Assembly: GCF_964204645.1 (NCBI RefSeq)
Contig: NC_134028.1
Location: 20,248,153 to 20,312,152 of the forward strand
Direction of reading: 5' to 3'
Origin: Tubulanus polymorphus
Taxonomy: Eukaryota > Nemertea > Palaeonemertea > Tubulaniformes > Tubulanidae
Length of the DNA: 64,000 nt
In this document: positions 47,201 to 57,640 of the stretch, one piece after another
How the letters are laid out: each line of letters starts with the position of its first letter
Position numbering within the stretch: the first letter of the stretch is position 1
Translations under genes and position numbers: made by a program
The notes under the pieces: generated by a model
Told to the model about the DNA's origin: nothing
Database searches by the model: none
What the model saw: the letters and a program-made list of their open reading frames with translations, nothing else

Positions 47201-50200
47201 TAGTAGAAGTTGCCAGTATGAAGAAGTTCTCCACCCGTACTCTACATGTGGCTATCAACGTCGTAGATCGATTTTTAAACGTTCATGATTTATCTCGGGA
47301 TAAACTTCAACTGCTCGGTGTTTCAGCGATGGTCGTCTGCTCCAGGTATTACTATATCCTACAGTTACCGGTATCCGTCCTCGCCCAGGCCCGCCAGTGG
47401 CAAAATGGCAGAGGGGTGGCCCAAAATCTAAAAAATAAAGGTCTCTCCCAGATGATTTTTCATGCCAGGAAATGTCGTTTTTAGGCGCCCCAGAATTCTC
47501 ACGCTGCGAAACATCAATTTATTCGCAATTTTCCAAACAAACTCAGACAGTTCATTGTCTGAGACGGAAAATGTGCGCAGTGACCTTCATATCTGAATAG
47601 TCTGCTATATCTTTATGCTCATCCATCGTAACACCAGCAACCTATAGTGTGAAGCAGCATCTCGCTATTCTGAGCAGAAAAACATGTTTTTGAAAAAAAA
47701 AAAAACTTCAACCCTGGCCTTCCCCTTCCGACTGCCTTATCACTGAGCAAACTTTTTTTTGTAGATATTTAGGCAAGGACATAATCACGATAAGGGAAGC
47801 TGCTTGGTTAACGGACAATACCTATAAATATGAAGATGTGGTGAGGATGATGGGTGAAGTTGTGGCGACTTTAAAAGGCAAAATACAGGTGACATAATCA
47901 GTGATGTGCAGCGACTCTGATAACAGTATCGATTGCTGATGTCTCTAAGATTTGTGTTTTTATTTCAGGTTCTTACGGTTTATGATTATCTAGAGTTATT
48001 CGAGAATCTGCTCAGCGATAGTTTCACCGATAGATGCCGATATCTCGCCGAATATATCAGCGAATTGATAATGCTACACTGTCAACTCGGTTGCTATAAA
48101 CAATCTCAACTCGCCGCCGGTGCTATTTTACTCACTAATATATTCAACAAAACCGGTAAGTGACTTCACCGCGCGAAGCTAAGCAATTCGCGACCTGTGG
48201 AGGTGGCTCGCGGCTGTTGCGAACTGAGGGGGTATCAGACTACTTAGTCTGAGAGGGCAGCTTTGGACCACAGATCTATACAGTAGACTGCGCTGATTTT
48301 TTCGCCTGACAAAAAAATTCCTTGAAATTCCCCTTCTCCAATTCATGTGACGATGACCTTTCATCGCTTGGACTGCCCTGGAAATCCTGTAAGATCGGGG
48401 GCGAGCAGAGTCTACTGCCAGAGTGTTTGGTATTTTGTAACTAGCCGAGCGCCCAAGCCAGGGATGAGAATTTGTCGCTTTTTGGTGGTTTCCCGTTTTC
48501 GGTTATACCAATAGGAAATAAAAATTATGAGTGTTTCCCATATCATCCAACTCCGTTGAGAAAATGAGGGTAGGTTAGTGTGGTTAGTGGAAGCTAAGCT
48601 GAGTGATTGTCGACGTTGTTTCGTTAAGAAGTTCGGCAAGAATTAACTTCATGAGCGTTGAGTGCAGTGAGTCACTACACAGTCTGCTAGACAAGACAAA
48701 ATCAATACTTGGTACTTGAGGCAATCGAGTGTATTCATTTTGTAGGCATTATACGTTATATCTTCTTAGTTTGCTACGTACGTGTGGGACTTCGATCAAC
48801 ACTGTTGAGAGTAAACAAAACAACGACCAATCAGCGTCCTCCTTACATTTCATTTTGATTTATTGTTGTAAAGGACTCTAAAATCGACCTCAACGCATGG
48901 CATATTCACATATTTTCGAGGCTTCGCTGCAGCGCAAAGAATCCCTGGTTCTCATCCCCGCGGACGGTGCGGTCACTCCCAACATTTGAAAGACTCGATG
49001 AATGCGTTACGCACCTCTTTACCCAGTAGCAGATAAATATAGAAATTCACGCTGTAATTACAACTCTGTAACACGGAGAATCCGCCCAGTATAACGTCTC
49101 TGATATCCGACGGCATAGTAATGAATACGGTAGCGGTGCTGGGCATCGTCGCTGCAATAAACACTACCGTTACGGTAACCAGCATCACCGTCGTCTGTCG
49201 AGTCTTCGCCGATTTACCGCCACCCGAACCGAGGTCGGATTGTTTGAATAATCTCGCCACGATCAGTACGTTGAACGCGGCCGTCAGCGATATCGGAACC
49301 ATGAATAGATACACGACCGAGAACGTGAATACGATCTGCTGTTGCCGGCGGTGGTCGTAATGACACCCGGCTTTCAGCGAAAACCTCATCAGAATTATAC
49401 TCTGCGGAGTGCAGACGAGCCAGTTCGCGACGAGCACGATAGCGACGACTGCGCGGGCGAACCGGGGCGTGCAGACGACGCGCGTCGACAGCGGAAATAA
49501 AACGACCATCAGACGCTCGAAGCCGATTACCACGATCAGCCACGAGCTGCAGAATACCGACAACCGAAACGAGAACTCGTACAACGAACACTGGGCGAAA
49601 CTCGTCAAATGCACTTTCGCTAAGCCGGCGACTTCAAACACGTAGCGCAAAACGGGCATCAAACACAGTCCGATCGACGTGCCGAGATCGCATGCGGCGA
49701 GCGCGGCCAGATAATTGGAATACGAGAAACGCCGAAACCGTTTTCTGGTCATTATTAGAAAACTGGAGACGTTGCCAAATGCCCCGAACGCGAATATAGT
49801 CGTCGACGCGATCGTCCAGATTCGAGTGTCTCCCGGCAGATGAGATAAACCATTCAATACGATCGACGAGATATAGGCGTGAGCTATAGATGAGGGAGGA
49901 GAGGATGATGAATTCATGTCTGAGTTATCTGCTGCTGGTGTTAGGATAAACTCCTCAAATTCACTCTGAATCTCTCTCGGTTATCAATTAACATACTCTA
50001 AAATCTTTTAATCGAAATCAATCTCAACATTCAACGAAAGCACTCAACGCAAATCAATATTGATTTCTAAATGCATTTGACTGTTTCTTTAAAATGGTTT
50101 GATCGATATTGCTTGAAGTATAGAACTCTCTAAAAGTGTTTTAAAAATCATAGAAATATTAATAAGTATCAATGGATAAAAGCTAGACTTCTTCAGTGCG

Positions 50201-52389
50201 GACAAATAAGCCATGTAGTAGCATCCAATCCATGGGCCTGGTGGAAGAACTTGAGCCATGTTTTAGTTTTTACACATGAGGGTACCCAAAGCCACCTCTT
50301 TCACTAAAATCTAGTTCTAGGTGGACTTCGTTTTCACATGGGCCCAGAATGTTTTATCAATGTATGTTTGGTATAGACATATGAAGTTTGTTTGTTTTTT
50401 CTTTTTAGAATGTTTCTGGTCGAACAAACTGCGGGAATTTTCCGGATATTCGATAAATGATCTCGTGAAATGTGTAATACACATACATGACAAATGGTAC
50501 GTTTTACAACAGCAGCAAATTCTATGAAATAAGGCCAATTACTGCACCCAATTTCTTATATTCTCTCGGCAAAGAATGCTAACCTGATGGCATCGAGACT
50601 CATCAAGGTATGATGAATGCGCAGCACAAGACAAGGTGTGCAGGTGCATTTGCGGTCATTATTAGCCATTCACATTAAGCCTGGGTTATTCCATTTGTAG
50701 TTTTTCCTTAGCGATTATACAACAGGTTAACCTGGGTACTTGGGCAAATTAGGATAGGGTTTTTGCCATAGCAATCCCGATGCCATGGAGTTCTCGGTCC
50801 AGAACCCTCTGCAACTAGGCGGTTCTAAACTTCCCTTCTCGGCGCTGGTATCTGAATTTAAACTGGATCATTTATGTTCATTTTAGTTTTGTGAGTAGTA
50901 AAATGTTAGATCACAGATCGGTTGAATTGAAGGCAGTAAAACAGCGATATTCGGATCTATCATTGAACTGCGTCAGTGAAATTCAACCACTTCAAACCGA
51001 TGACTTATGCAATCTGCTCACCACACATAATTACATGTAAGTATTCCAGTGCGTGAACAGTGGTTGGGAGAGTTAGTAGATGAAATCCTATACAGTGGTA
51101 GTTCGCCAGGCCCGTGTTGAGCTTTTTTGAGGGGCAGCTCTATTTCAAGTAAAGGAGGGCACTTTACTATTGAAGAAGACAGATCTTGAATATAAAGTGC
51201 CCGGGTACAATGAATCATTTGAGAATGGATACTTTTGAAAAAACATGATAATGGTATCCAAATTTAGAAAATCTTGATCAAAAATTTTTTTACACTGACC
51301 TTTTGATGGGGAACATTGAAAATTTTAGGGGATTCGTCCGCTCTACCCCCGAACCCCCTCCTCGACCTGGGCCTGTACGCTGAGGTCGGGGCAAGATCGT
51401 CAACAATCCTTCACCCACCTTTTGGAAATATCAGAAAACTGAAACATACCTGTTTACACTGTTTACTGCACTACTTAAAAGCACCTTTGAACATTAAATC
51501 AGTAAAATTGGTGACATATAAATATCATTTCATCATGATGATCATCATCATAGTATTTCATTAAGTAATATGAATTTTGATTATAGGTCTCCTAGTAACA
51601 TTAGTGAAGGACACGTGTCAGTAACACCTCAAGTATCGAGCAGCGGTGTATCAAAGGTGTCCTGTGGTAGTGTATCTAGTAAGGTATCCGGCAGGGAATC
51701 CTCGGTATCCGGCTACGATGCTGATTACGAAGATGAATCGTGTTCAATCATGGAATACGAGGGTAAATGAAACATTTCAATCTTCCGAAAATCTCTATAT
51801 AAACAATCTCTCATTTCATAACGATCTGTGACTTGATTATTTTGCAGATGAGGATCCTTTGGTCGATATTCGCGAGAAACACGACTCTCCGACGGAAACA
51901 CACGCGAAGGCTCGCGAGAACGCAACATTCCACAACATCCACCATTCCTCCTTCGACAGATCTCAAACCGACCAATCAGCCGCGAGTAGCTCAATTCAAA
52001 TCGACCAATCGCCCGTGTCGCCTCGTCAAACGAACCAATCGTATTTGAACATACATCGTCAGCTGTCGCGATCTATCACAGCGCCCCCTACCTCGTCGTG
52101 CGTAACTACTCCCGTTTCGATGGAAACGAGTCGAGCGTCCATAAACTGGTCTCCGCATCCGGCGGTTGACGACGCCGACGAACGCGATATTCTGAACGAG
52201 TTGTCAACGGTAGCGTTTTCACCCGCGCGTCGTGACAATACCGCGTCGTCCCTCGGCGACATATCCGGTAGACATAATATACCGGCGATGAGGCTCGCCG
52301 AGGAGAGTCAGCGGACAACTCATCATCAAACTCAATCCGTAAAACGCAAATGCTCCGTCTCATTCGATGAATCGTCAAACTGTCCGTGA
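41198..52389 (+). CDS. CCNF: Cyclin F, F-box substrate receptor of an SCF ubiquitin ligase
   Basis: Cyclin F recruits substrates to SKP1-CUL1 for ubiquitination during S/G2. Exons: 41198-41204, 43211-43416, 43518-43692, 44115-44305, 44967-45125, 46178-46407, 47181-47345, 47765-47888, 47969-48155, 50409-50496, 50887-51036, 51587-51762, 51848-52389; phases agree throughout, 799 aa (human about 786). F-box: I-W-N-L-P-E-E-L-V-V-Q-L-L-K-S-L near residues 40-75. L-F-I-R-P-P-W-S-N-T-G and A-Y-L-Y-N-E-G are cyclin F signatures. The cyclin box has M-R-Y-I-L-V-D-W-L-V-E-V (hydrophobic patch) and R-E-A-A-W-L-T-D-N-T-Y-K-Y-E-D. V-K-Q-R-Y-S-D follows. The C-terminal third is Ser/Thr-rich and low complexity. 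The 7-nt first coding exon (ATG AAA G) is inferred from phase and a gtaaga donor. Confidence 0.95.
41230..41271. other. Inverted repeat in CCNF intron 1
   Basis: Arms aacaacgttgtcgtta and taacgacaacgtta pair around a short gtta loop, 26 bp after the inferred first splice donor. No transposon assignment. Confidence 0.7.
41756..42244. repeat. Repeat with tRNA B-box-like inverted ends, copy 2
   Basis: Left end catgatcctccccctgcagg and right end ccgagccgagggaggatg, with gatgccatcaggttcaaata (B-box-like) at the right. The interior aligns by eye to 7033-7330 (cagatatcccgttttatttt, ttacctcagcg). It is larger than copy 1 because it contains a second, separate tRNA-like sequence at 42012-42082. Confidence 0.6.
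42012..42082 (+). tRNA. tRNA-like sequence, probably degenerate or a SINE head
   Basis: Can be drawn as a cloverleaf: acceptor tccttac against gaaagga (6 of 7 pairs), D arm gctc-agcggaa-gagc, anticodon arm ttggc-cttggac-gccag (anticodon TGG, proline codon CCA, if real), and T arm cgaga-gttcaaa-tctcg. The T loop is one base out of the normal register and there is one base too few between acceptor and D stems. Pol III A and B boxes are recognisable. A pseudo-tRNA or SINE promoter is as likely as a working gene. Confidence 0.35.
42607..43038 (-). pseudogene. Non-LTR retrotransposon fragment, C-terminal region
   Basis: A 143-codon open stretch contains R-M-N-R-L-G-H-T-L-R-M, then R-I-P-K-N-A-L-R-W-T-P-P and later W-H-Q-A-Q-H-T-A-K-D-W-S-K-W. 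This arrangement (R-x-x-W-L-G-H-x-x-R-M, then I-P-x-x-A-L-x-W) is familiar from the end of LINE reverse-transcriptase polyproteins in animals. No polymerase catalytic region is left. It lies antisense in CCNF intron 1. Confidence 0.65.
46430..47185. repeat. Degenerate array built from the exon 7 splice-acceptor sequence of CCNF
   Basis: About 25 imperfect units of tttatattgtaggtatattctggttgat fill CCNF intron 6. The last unit is the true acceptor (tatattgtag before 47181) plus the first 15-20 nt of exon 7, which encodes Y-I-L-V-D-W. Many units keep a ttgtag or ttgcag acceptor-like core. Confidence 0.85.
48156..48972. repeat. CCNF intron 9, left part: inverted-end repeat
   Basis: Ends cagtagactgcgctgatttt (about 48281) and ggcgagcagagtctactgcc (about 48400-48420) form terminal inverted repeats of the pogo-like CAGTAGACT type. 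A related sequence lies at about 29850-30000. No host exon is seen here. Confidence 0.45.
48973..49917 (-). CDS. Class A (rhodopsin-like) G protein-coupled receptor, intronless
   Basis: A 314-aa seven-transmembrane receptor at the cell surface, probably for a neuropeptide. The N-terminus is Ser-rich with an N-S-S glycosylation site. TM1 has G-N-V; TM2 L-A-A-L-A-A-C-D; TM3 starts after a cysteine (Q-C-S-L-Y-E-F) and ends G-F-E-R-L, an E-R-L version of D-R-Y; TM4 has N-W-L-V-C-T-P; ECL2 has the partner cysteine (A-G-C-H-Y-D). TM5 has V-P-I-S-L; TM6 lacks C-W-x-P but keeps T-M-P; TM7 reads S-C-N-Y-S-V-N-F-Y-I-Y in place of N-P-x-x-Y, then G-K-E-V-R-N-A-F of helix 8. The TM7 variant is common in invertebrate peptide receptors (FMRFamide/myosuppressin-like). 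The gene sits antisense inside CCNF intron 9 and is visibly GC-richer than its surroundings. The ligand cannot be named. Confidence 0.9.
   Translation of the reverse strand: MNSSSSPPSSIAHAYISSIVLNGLSHLPGDTRIWTIASTTIFAFGAFGNVSSFLIMTRKRFRRFSYSNYLAALAACDLGTSIGLCLMPVLRYVFEVAGLAKVHLTSFAQCSLYEFSFRLSVFCSSWLIVVIGFERLMVVLFPLSTRVVCTPRFARAVVAIVLVANWLVCTPQSIILMRFSLKAGCHYDHRRQQQIVFTFSVVYLFMVPISLTAAFNVLIVARLFKQSDLGSGGGKSAKTRQTTVMLVTVTVVFIAATMPSTATVFITMPSDIRDVILGGFSVLQSCNYSVNFYIYLLLGKEVRNAFIESFKCWE
50575..50830. repeat. Repeat with tRNA B-box-like ends, degenerate copy 3
   Basis: Contains ctgatggcatcgagactcat, aagcctgggttattccattt and ttagcgattatacaac blocks in the same order as 7033-7330, then atgccatggagttctcggtcc near the right end. 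It lies in the intron before exon 50887. Confidence 0.45.
51107..51375. mobile_element. MITE with CAGGCCYGT ends, copy 2
   Basis: Same family as 24191-24472, intact ends, located in CCNF intron 11. No coding capacity. Confidence 0.65.
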
Positions 52390-52530
52390 AATTTAATAAA
52401 ATTGCAATAACCGAACTTCAGTAGACTCTGTGCGAGAAACTCGGATATCGCTGAATTCGGACACATTTTTTTTAACGGTTCCGGACGATCCGACGTCACT
52501 TGAGCGAAGTCTACTGTATTAGTGAATCAT
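52390..52530. other. CCNF 3' UTR start, with a pogo-like MITE
   Basis: An AATAAA occurs only 5 nt after the stop (52395-52400). A roughly 100-bp inverted-repeat unit follows, from cagtagactctgtgcgagaa (52421) to cacttgagcgaagtctactg (52517), resembling pogo/Tigger termini. The true polyadenylation site could be here or further downstream. Confidence 0.5.
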
Positions 52531-53107
52531 GTTTTCGTCTGTTTCCGGTTCTATTCAAGCAGCAGTTGGTCGAAAGTTGATCGAAGTTAACCAGCGGATA
52601 ACTGACATAGTGATATTTAAAATTGTATCTACGTGTCATATTTGCTCCCAGCTAACCCCCTGCTCAGTAGATTATGTCTGTGTTGCATGTGATTAGTAGT
52701 TTGATAATGAAATGAATGTTGAATGCACCTCTTCTTGTCCATTCGTGTAATATTGGGAAATGTTTATGGTGAATGAATAATGTTTGCGTCGCGTTTTTTT
52801 GATAATGCTGAAAAATGAATGTCGCTTTTGAGTTGAATCATAAATTTCTATAATCTTTGTACAGTCGACTCTCGATTATCAGCCACCCTCAGTTTCGCCT
52901 AAATTTTAAATCTTTGTAATACAAAAATGAGAGTTGTGAATTAAAATGATGTTTTTTTATCTGCCACCCTCGACTATCGGCCAATAAGGTGTAGTAATAT
53001 TAATATTTTATTCATCAATATATGTACGATATCTTAAAAGATTGTTGATTTGACATCACCGGTTCTGCATAATTGAAGGACATCCCCGAGTCTTAAGGCT
53101 GCAGCGT

Positions 53108-53390
53108 TTAACCATTTCAGTGCGTCTACAGCACAGTGTGGTGTATGAATCGGTGATGGATTTTGCGAGTACACTGCACTGTGGTGTGTTGGTGTAATTA
53201 TCTCTCTTGAAAAATGGCAGCACCTGTCAAACATAGTGAAATATTAGTAACTAACGATACACCACACCGCAGTGTAGAAGCACTATAATGGTATTCCCGA
53301 TATTCAACACACTAGGGCGGAATTTTTCAAAATTTTAAAATTATCTCCAGCACTATAAGGTCATATAGTAGTCAGCACTGAAAGGGTTAA
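53108..53390. mobile_element. piggyBac-type MITE, best full-length copy
   Basis: TTAA at both ends (53108-53111, 53387-53390), with terminal inverted repeats accatttcagtgcgtctaca and cagcactgaaagggt. piggyBac elements insert at TTAA and their ends begin CCC(T/A)... The interior has gcacagtgtggtgtat mini-palindromes. The 283-bp length leaves no room for a transposase. Confidence 0.75.
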
Positions 53391-53456
53391 GGGAGAACGC
53401 TCTAAAAAAGAAAATACAAAATCCACCTCTAATCGAGGTCAACAAAACAATGTTTA

Positions 53457-53620
53457 GGGATCATTCATTTATTACGTACGCATAAAATTTGAATTTTTCA
53501 ACCCCCCTCCCCCTCTATATGCTAAATCGGCCATTTTTTCATATACATTAAGCATTACAGTACGCAATTTTACCTACCCCTCCCCCTCCCCTAATGCGTA
53601 GGTAATAAATGAATGACCCC
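53457..53620. mobile_element. Short inverted-repeat element, copy 2
   Basis: Ends gggatcattcatttattacg and ggtaataaatgaatgacccc are inverted. Same family as 32016-32194. Confidence 0.65.
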
Positions 53621-55300
53621 TTACAATTACAAAAAGTGAAATAATAATAAGATATGCAAACAGAAAACAAATAATGATGATTATAGATATTATATGTACC
53701 CGCATATTATGATGATTTGCAGCATGTCCCAGCTAACGTATACGTATCAATCCAAATTTGGATTAGACATTTAATACGATAATTTCACTTTTACCCATAA
53801 AATTCGTATTAATGAGGCTCTACTGAGTGATCATTCGTCTCAACCGTGGCGAGTAACTGAGAGTTGACTGTAACTCATATTTTGATATATTTTTTTTTCA
53901 ATGATAGTATGATTGTATTAGTTTGCGCAGGATGCATTAGTTTATTCAATGCTGTATGTTTTTTCTACTAAATGTTTATGAATTCGATTGATTTTGAATT
54001 TGAGTCTTGTATTAATATGATTATTGTAGCCAAACATGAAAAAAAAAACATTAGGATTTCGTCATTCTTTATTTTGTTACGAATAAAAAAATGAAAAATG
54101 TGTTCGAAGCTATTGCAGTGATTTTGTTTTCGTCGGATTTCACAGATTGTGATTGGGTTTTACAGTGGGCTCTGCCTAAATTTGGGACCTTCATTTTTCT
54201 ACCGAACTATGCAGCTACAGGTTTGAAGAACCGCGAAAATCGATGGATAAGAATAGGGCATTTTTTTATCCTAACGAGGGGGTCAAGTGGCATCACTTAA
54301 TTTCGGACATCGGCCTTCTTCAAAAACCATATATTTTTACCAGGTTAGGATACACATAGGTTTTGTATCCTACTTTTCACAAGTAAAATGAGAATAATCA
54401 GTGTCAAACTTCGCATTCATAGTGTTCAACGGTAACGCACGCTTTAGTGGAGCGTGATTACATGAATTAACAACCAACAAAGTACGCGAGATAGATATAA
54501 ACTACATGGACCTAAACCACGTCAGTAAAGCCAAGGGGGCTATGTTCGCACCCGATTTCCCTCATGAATGTTTTCTAAGCTTTCGTTTTAAAAACAGACC
54601 AGATGTGATTGTCTCTGTACATAATACATGTACTACGCTTTAGTTTCAACGCAATGTGCATTTGGTTTAGTTTAGTTCAGTTGACTCCGCCTAAACCGGT
54701 ACAGTGTTGGGACTTCATTCTACCGAATAAACGGTTTGAAAAAGCGCAACATCCGAACGAGTCCTTTTATAGACTTGACGTTTTACGTTCTCATAAATTT
54801 CACGACACTATCCTCCGTTTCGGTTCACTTGTGATGCACTTTCGTAATGAAAATTATGACCAAATTACGTCCAATGAGTGACAGGGCCTGATATGAATCA
54901 CTAACACAAATAGAAGATCGATAATGTTGAATAATACAGTATCGAAGGTGAGGAGCCGTTATGGTTTAGTCGCAGAATCCTGGACAGAAATGTAGTCAAG
55001 ATTATGACAGATACCGGTACAGGGACGGATTTAGGGGAGCACCGGGGCACGTGCTCCTCCCCTAAAAGTGTCAGTTAAAAAATCTGGACCAACCTAGGTG
55101 CAAATGTAAATATGTTGTTCTAAAAAAGATTGATACTATGATCTTGTTGTTTTTTGCCCGTTAGTGGATGGTTGTGTATTTAAAGGATAATGACATCAAG
55201 ATGCCTATAAAATGCATCCAGTGGGCTTCATCTTAAAAGATCCCCTGGCGAAGGTCCCCCAGAACCCCCTTTCTGACCAGAGATAATCTGCCCGAGTTCA
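53621..55300. other. Intergenic stretch, repeats only
   Basis: No gene recognised. Positions 54679-54960 are an inverted partial copy of the pogo-like element at 24775-25632 (gttgactccgcctaaaccgg and cgtttcggttcacttgtgat). The rest is AT-rich with short random open frames. Confidence 0.4.
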
Positions 55301-55303
55301 TTC

Positions 55304-55740
55304 GTGCTTCCCCCCCTAAGTCACCACCTTTTTAATCCGCCCAGGATTAGGCTAACTGCGATAACACCGAGCCATTTTCTACTCGGCAAGACGAATCTGA
55401 ACCTTCCGCCCGAAGTGTTTGACAATGATGATTTGAACGCCAGAAAGCGATGGCGACAAGCCCAGGCACTTACTAATCAGTACTGGGCCCGCCGGACACG
55501 GGAGTATATACCGACACTTGTCCAGCGAACCAAAAATGAAAGACTGCAAGCCGAGACCTACAAATCGACGATGTGGTACTACTCGCCGATGACAACCTGC
55601 CACGTGGCCAGTGGCCGCTCGGACGCATCATCAATGTCCACCCTGGAACCGATGGACATGTCCGGTCAGTGTGGAACTCAATACGACAAGCGGAGTCGAC
55701 AGGCGACCAGTGACGAAAGTTAACCGACTCGACGCCTGAA
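55304..55740 (+). pseudogene. BEL/Pao retrotransposon relic, integrase C-terminal region
   Basis: The frame contains T-P-S-H-F-L-L-G-K-T-N-L-N-L-P-P, then R-K-R-W-R-Q-A-Q-A-L-T-N-Q-Y-W and R-E-Y-I-P-T-L. These are hallmark motifs of the domain following the integrase in BEL/Pao Pol proteins. The downstream coding sense switches to another frame near 55560-55570, a frameshift. No upstream protease, reverse transcriptase or integrase core is visible, so it is a decayed 3' end. Confidence 0.75.
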
Positions 55741-55947
55741 CTGCTTGCCTCGTCACTCCGATAACTTATCGCGAACTCTCGATATTGGACCGATCATCGA
55801 TAAACCGCCGATTGTCAATATTTTCGAACAATAACGCGTGTTCGTGTATTTTCTTGATTTTCCGCATTTAGACTATACCCGACTTTGGCGCGGGAGGATG
55901 TGGTAACCGTTACAACAGTGTTCTCAAAACCAGATGGCCACAGTCCA

Positions 55948-56014
55948 CGTGGACCTGGTTGCCACCGAGATTGCGTGTTAGCGTGGACCTGGTTGCCACC
56001 GAGATTGCTTGTCA
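55948..56014. repeat. 34-bp tandem duplication
   Basis: Two copies of cgtggacctggttgccaccg plus agattgc, exact over 27 bp, at 34-bp spacing, just before the foldback element. Confidence 0.9.
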
Positions 56015-56061
56015 ACTATGCAATCTATGCCGTGCGTAATGTGAACCCGCGTAATATAATC

Positions 56062-57365
56062 GTTTACTACGGTGGCTGATTCGATTCGGGCCAAGTAAGA
56101 AAAAAATTCCGTGCAATATGCCGCGCAAAAAAATGTATTGCGTCGTTTCTGCGTCCGCTTCTGCGCGCCGCAGAAACGCGCCGAAACGGGCGATTTCTCG
56201 TTTTTGGCGCCCCACCGAAACGAACTTCGTTTCTTCGCCCGTTTCTTCGCCGCGAAGAGACGAATTTTACCGCGCATAAACGCGCCAAAACGAGCGCAGA
56301 AACGAACTTTCGTTTTTGCACCCGTTTCTGCGCGGTCATTTCTCGTTTCGGCGACCCGCAGAAACGAACTTCGTTTCTTCGCCCGTTTCGTTTCTGCGCA
56401 GAAACATTGCTGTTTTACCACGTGACACAGTTCCGGGGCCAAATACGAAAATCATCAAAAAATCATCGAATACTTCTAAGATCAGCTTTCTCACTAACAA
56501 TTGATTAACTAATGAGAAAAGCTGATTCGAATTTGATTGAAATGAAGCGGGAAATTGAAGCAAGGTAACCCAGTGCCACTGGCGATCCTAGTGGATCATC
56601 GCAACTGTAGCGATGCCGGTATCCCATTGATTGAGTTTAGGTTTTTTTTTCAATAAAACTTCCTTTAATCGATGGTTTATTTATTCTCCGCTAAAGTCAG
56701 CTAAATGTATCCTTTGCAAATGATTTAATTCAAATTCATTTTATTCTCACTAATTGACGAAAAGGCGGTTGGTTACTAGTACGTTAAAATATTCGAGTTG
56801 GTTTGTAAGGGACGCTCAATCCAAAAATCAAACGAAATTAACCATCCAAAATTGAAAACAGGGATGATCCCTATTTTAAGATCAAAATATTCGAGTTAAA
56901 AACTACGAAAAATTAAAGATAATTTTACTTTACTAGTCTTTCAATTTATTGTTAAAGACATTCGGCAATAATATTCGATTTCGGGAACAGATACGCCCAG
57001 CTTGGTAAAGTAAAGGGCACTTTAGCAGGCTGCGATTAGAATGAATTATTGAAATTTGGAAATGACCTTACAACGTCACGTGACGTTGTGATCTACTTAT
57101 CGAGAATACACGTGCCATCGGGACTCATGCACCACGTGGTAAAACAGAAATATTACCGCGCAGAAACGAAACGGGCGAGGTTCGTTTCTGTGAGCGCAGA
57201 AACGGGCGCACAAGTGCAGGTTCGTTTCTGCGCCCGTTTCTGCACGGTAAATTTCGTTTCTGCGGCGCGCAGAAACGGACGCAGAAACGAAGCAATATAT
57301 TTCATGCGCGGCATATTGCACGGAATATTTTTTTAACTTGGCCCGAATCGGCTACCATAGTTTAC
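56062..57365. mobile_element. Foldback-type element with long arms built of CGCAGAAACGAAA motifs
   Basis: The left arm 56062-56424 and right arm 57133-57365 are inverted relatives. Outer tips read gattcgggccaagt and acttggcccgaatc, next come gcaatatgccgcgc and its complement, and the inner ends are ctgttttaccacgtg and cacgtggtaaaacag. The arms are made of short repeats such as cgcagaaacg, gtttctgcgc and cgaaacgggcg in both orientations, strongly GC-rich against AT-rich surroundings. The 708-bp middle (56425-57132) has no convincing reading frame. Foldback (Galileo/FB-like) transposons have long, internally repetitive inverted arms, which this resembles. Confidence 0.65.
57070..57089. other. 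Perfect 20-bp palindrome with E-box and CRE-like cores
   Basis: acaacgtcacgtgacgttgt is self-complementary over its full length. It contains CACGTG centrally and TGACGT on each strand. It lies within the loop of the foldback element, about 45 bp from the right arm. Confidence 0.85.
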
Positions 57366-57640
57366 ACATGTATAATATTGCTTCTTAACGAGTTTAAGAC
57401 TGTGTCTGTTCTCGCGATCGTTTTTTTTTTTGTGTGCTTTATTTAGTAACATTTTGACAGTTCTGTAAAGTTCTGTAACATTTTTAACAGATTGCAATCT
57501 TAATTAGTTTCTAGCCAATTTTGTATAAAAGCCGTAGCAATTTCTCTGTAAAATCAGTTCATCTTTGTAAGCCCGATGGTGCGCGTCTCTGCCAAATAAA
57601 TAGCTCTCGTCTATACTCCGAAGAAAGTCTTGCAGTTACG

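Larger units (their letters stand above)
55897..57640 (+). mobile_element. Possible 3' LTR of the BEL/Pao relic (tentative)
   Basis: A purine-rich gcgcgggaggatg directly precedes tgtggtaacc, the usual position for an LTR start. Promoter-like signals lie at the far end: tataaaa (57526-57532) and aataaa (57595-57600). No second LTR copy is in the window to compare, and a foldback element occupies much of the interval, so the boundaries are guesses. Confidence 0.3.

Noticed and set aside
55978-56442. Arginine-rich proteins on both strands near 56 kb
   Set aside because: The frames arise from the GC-rich subrepeats of the foldback arm; several overlapping frames are open at once.
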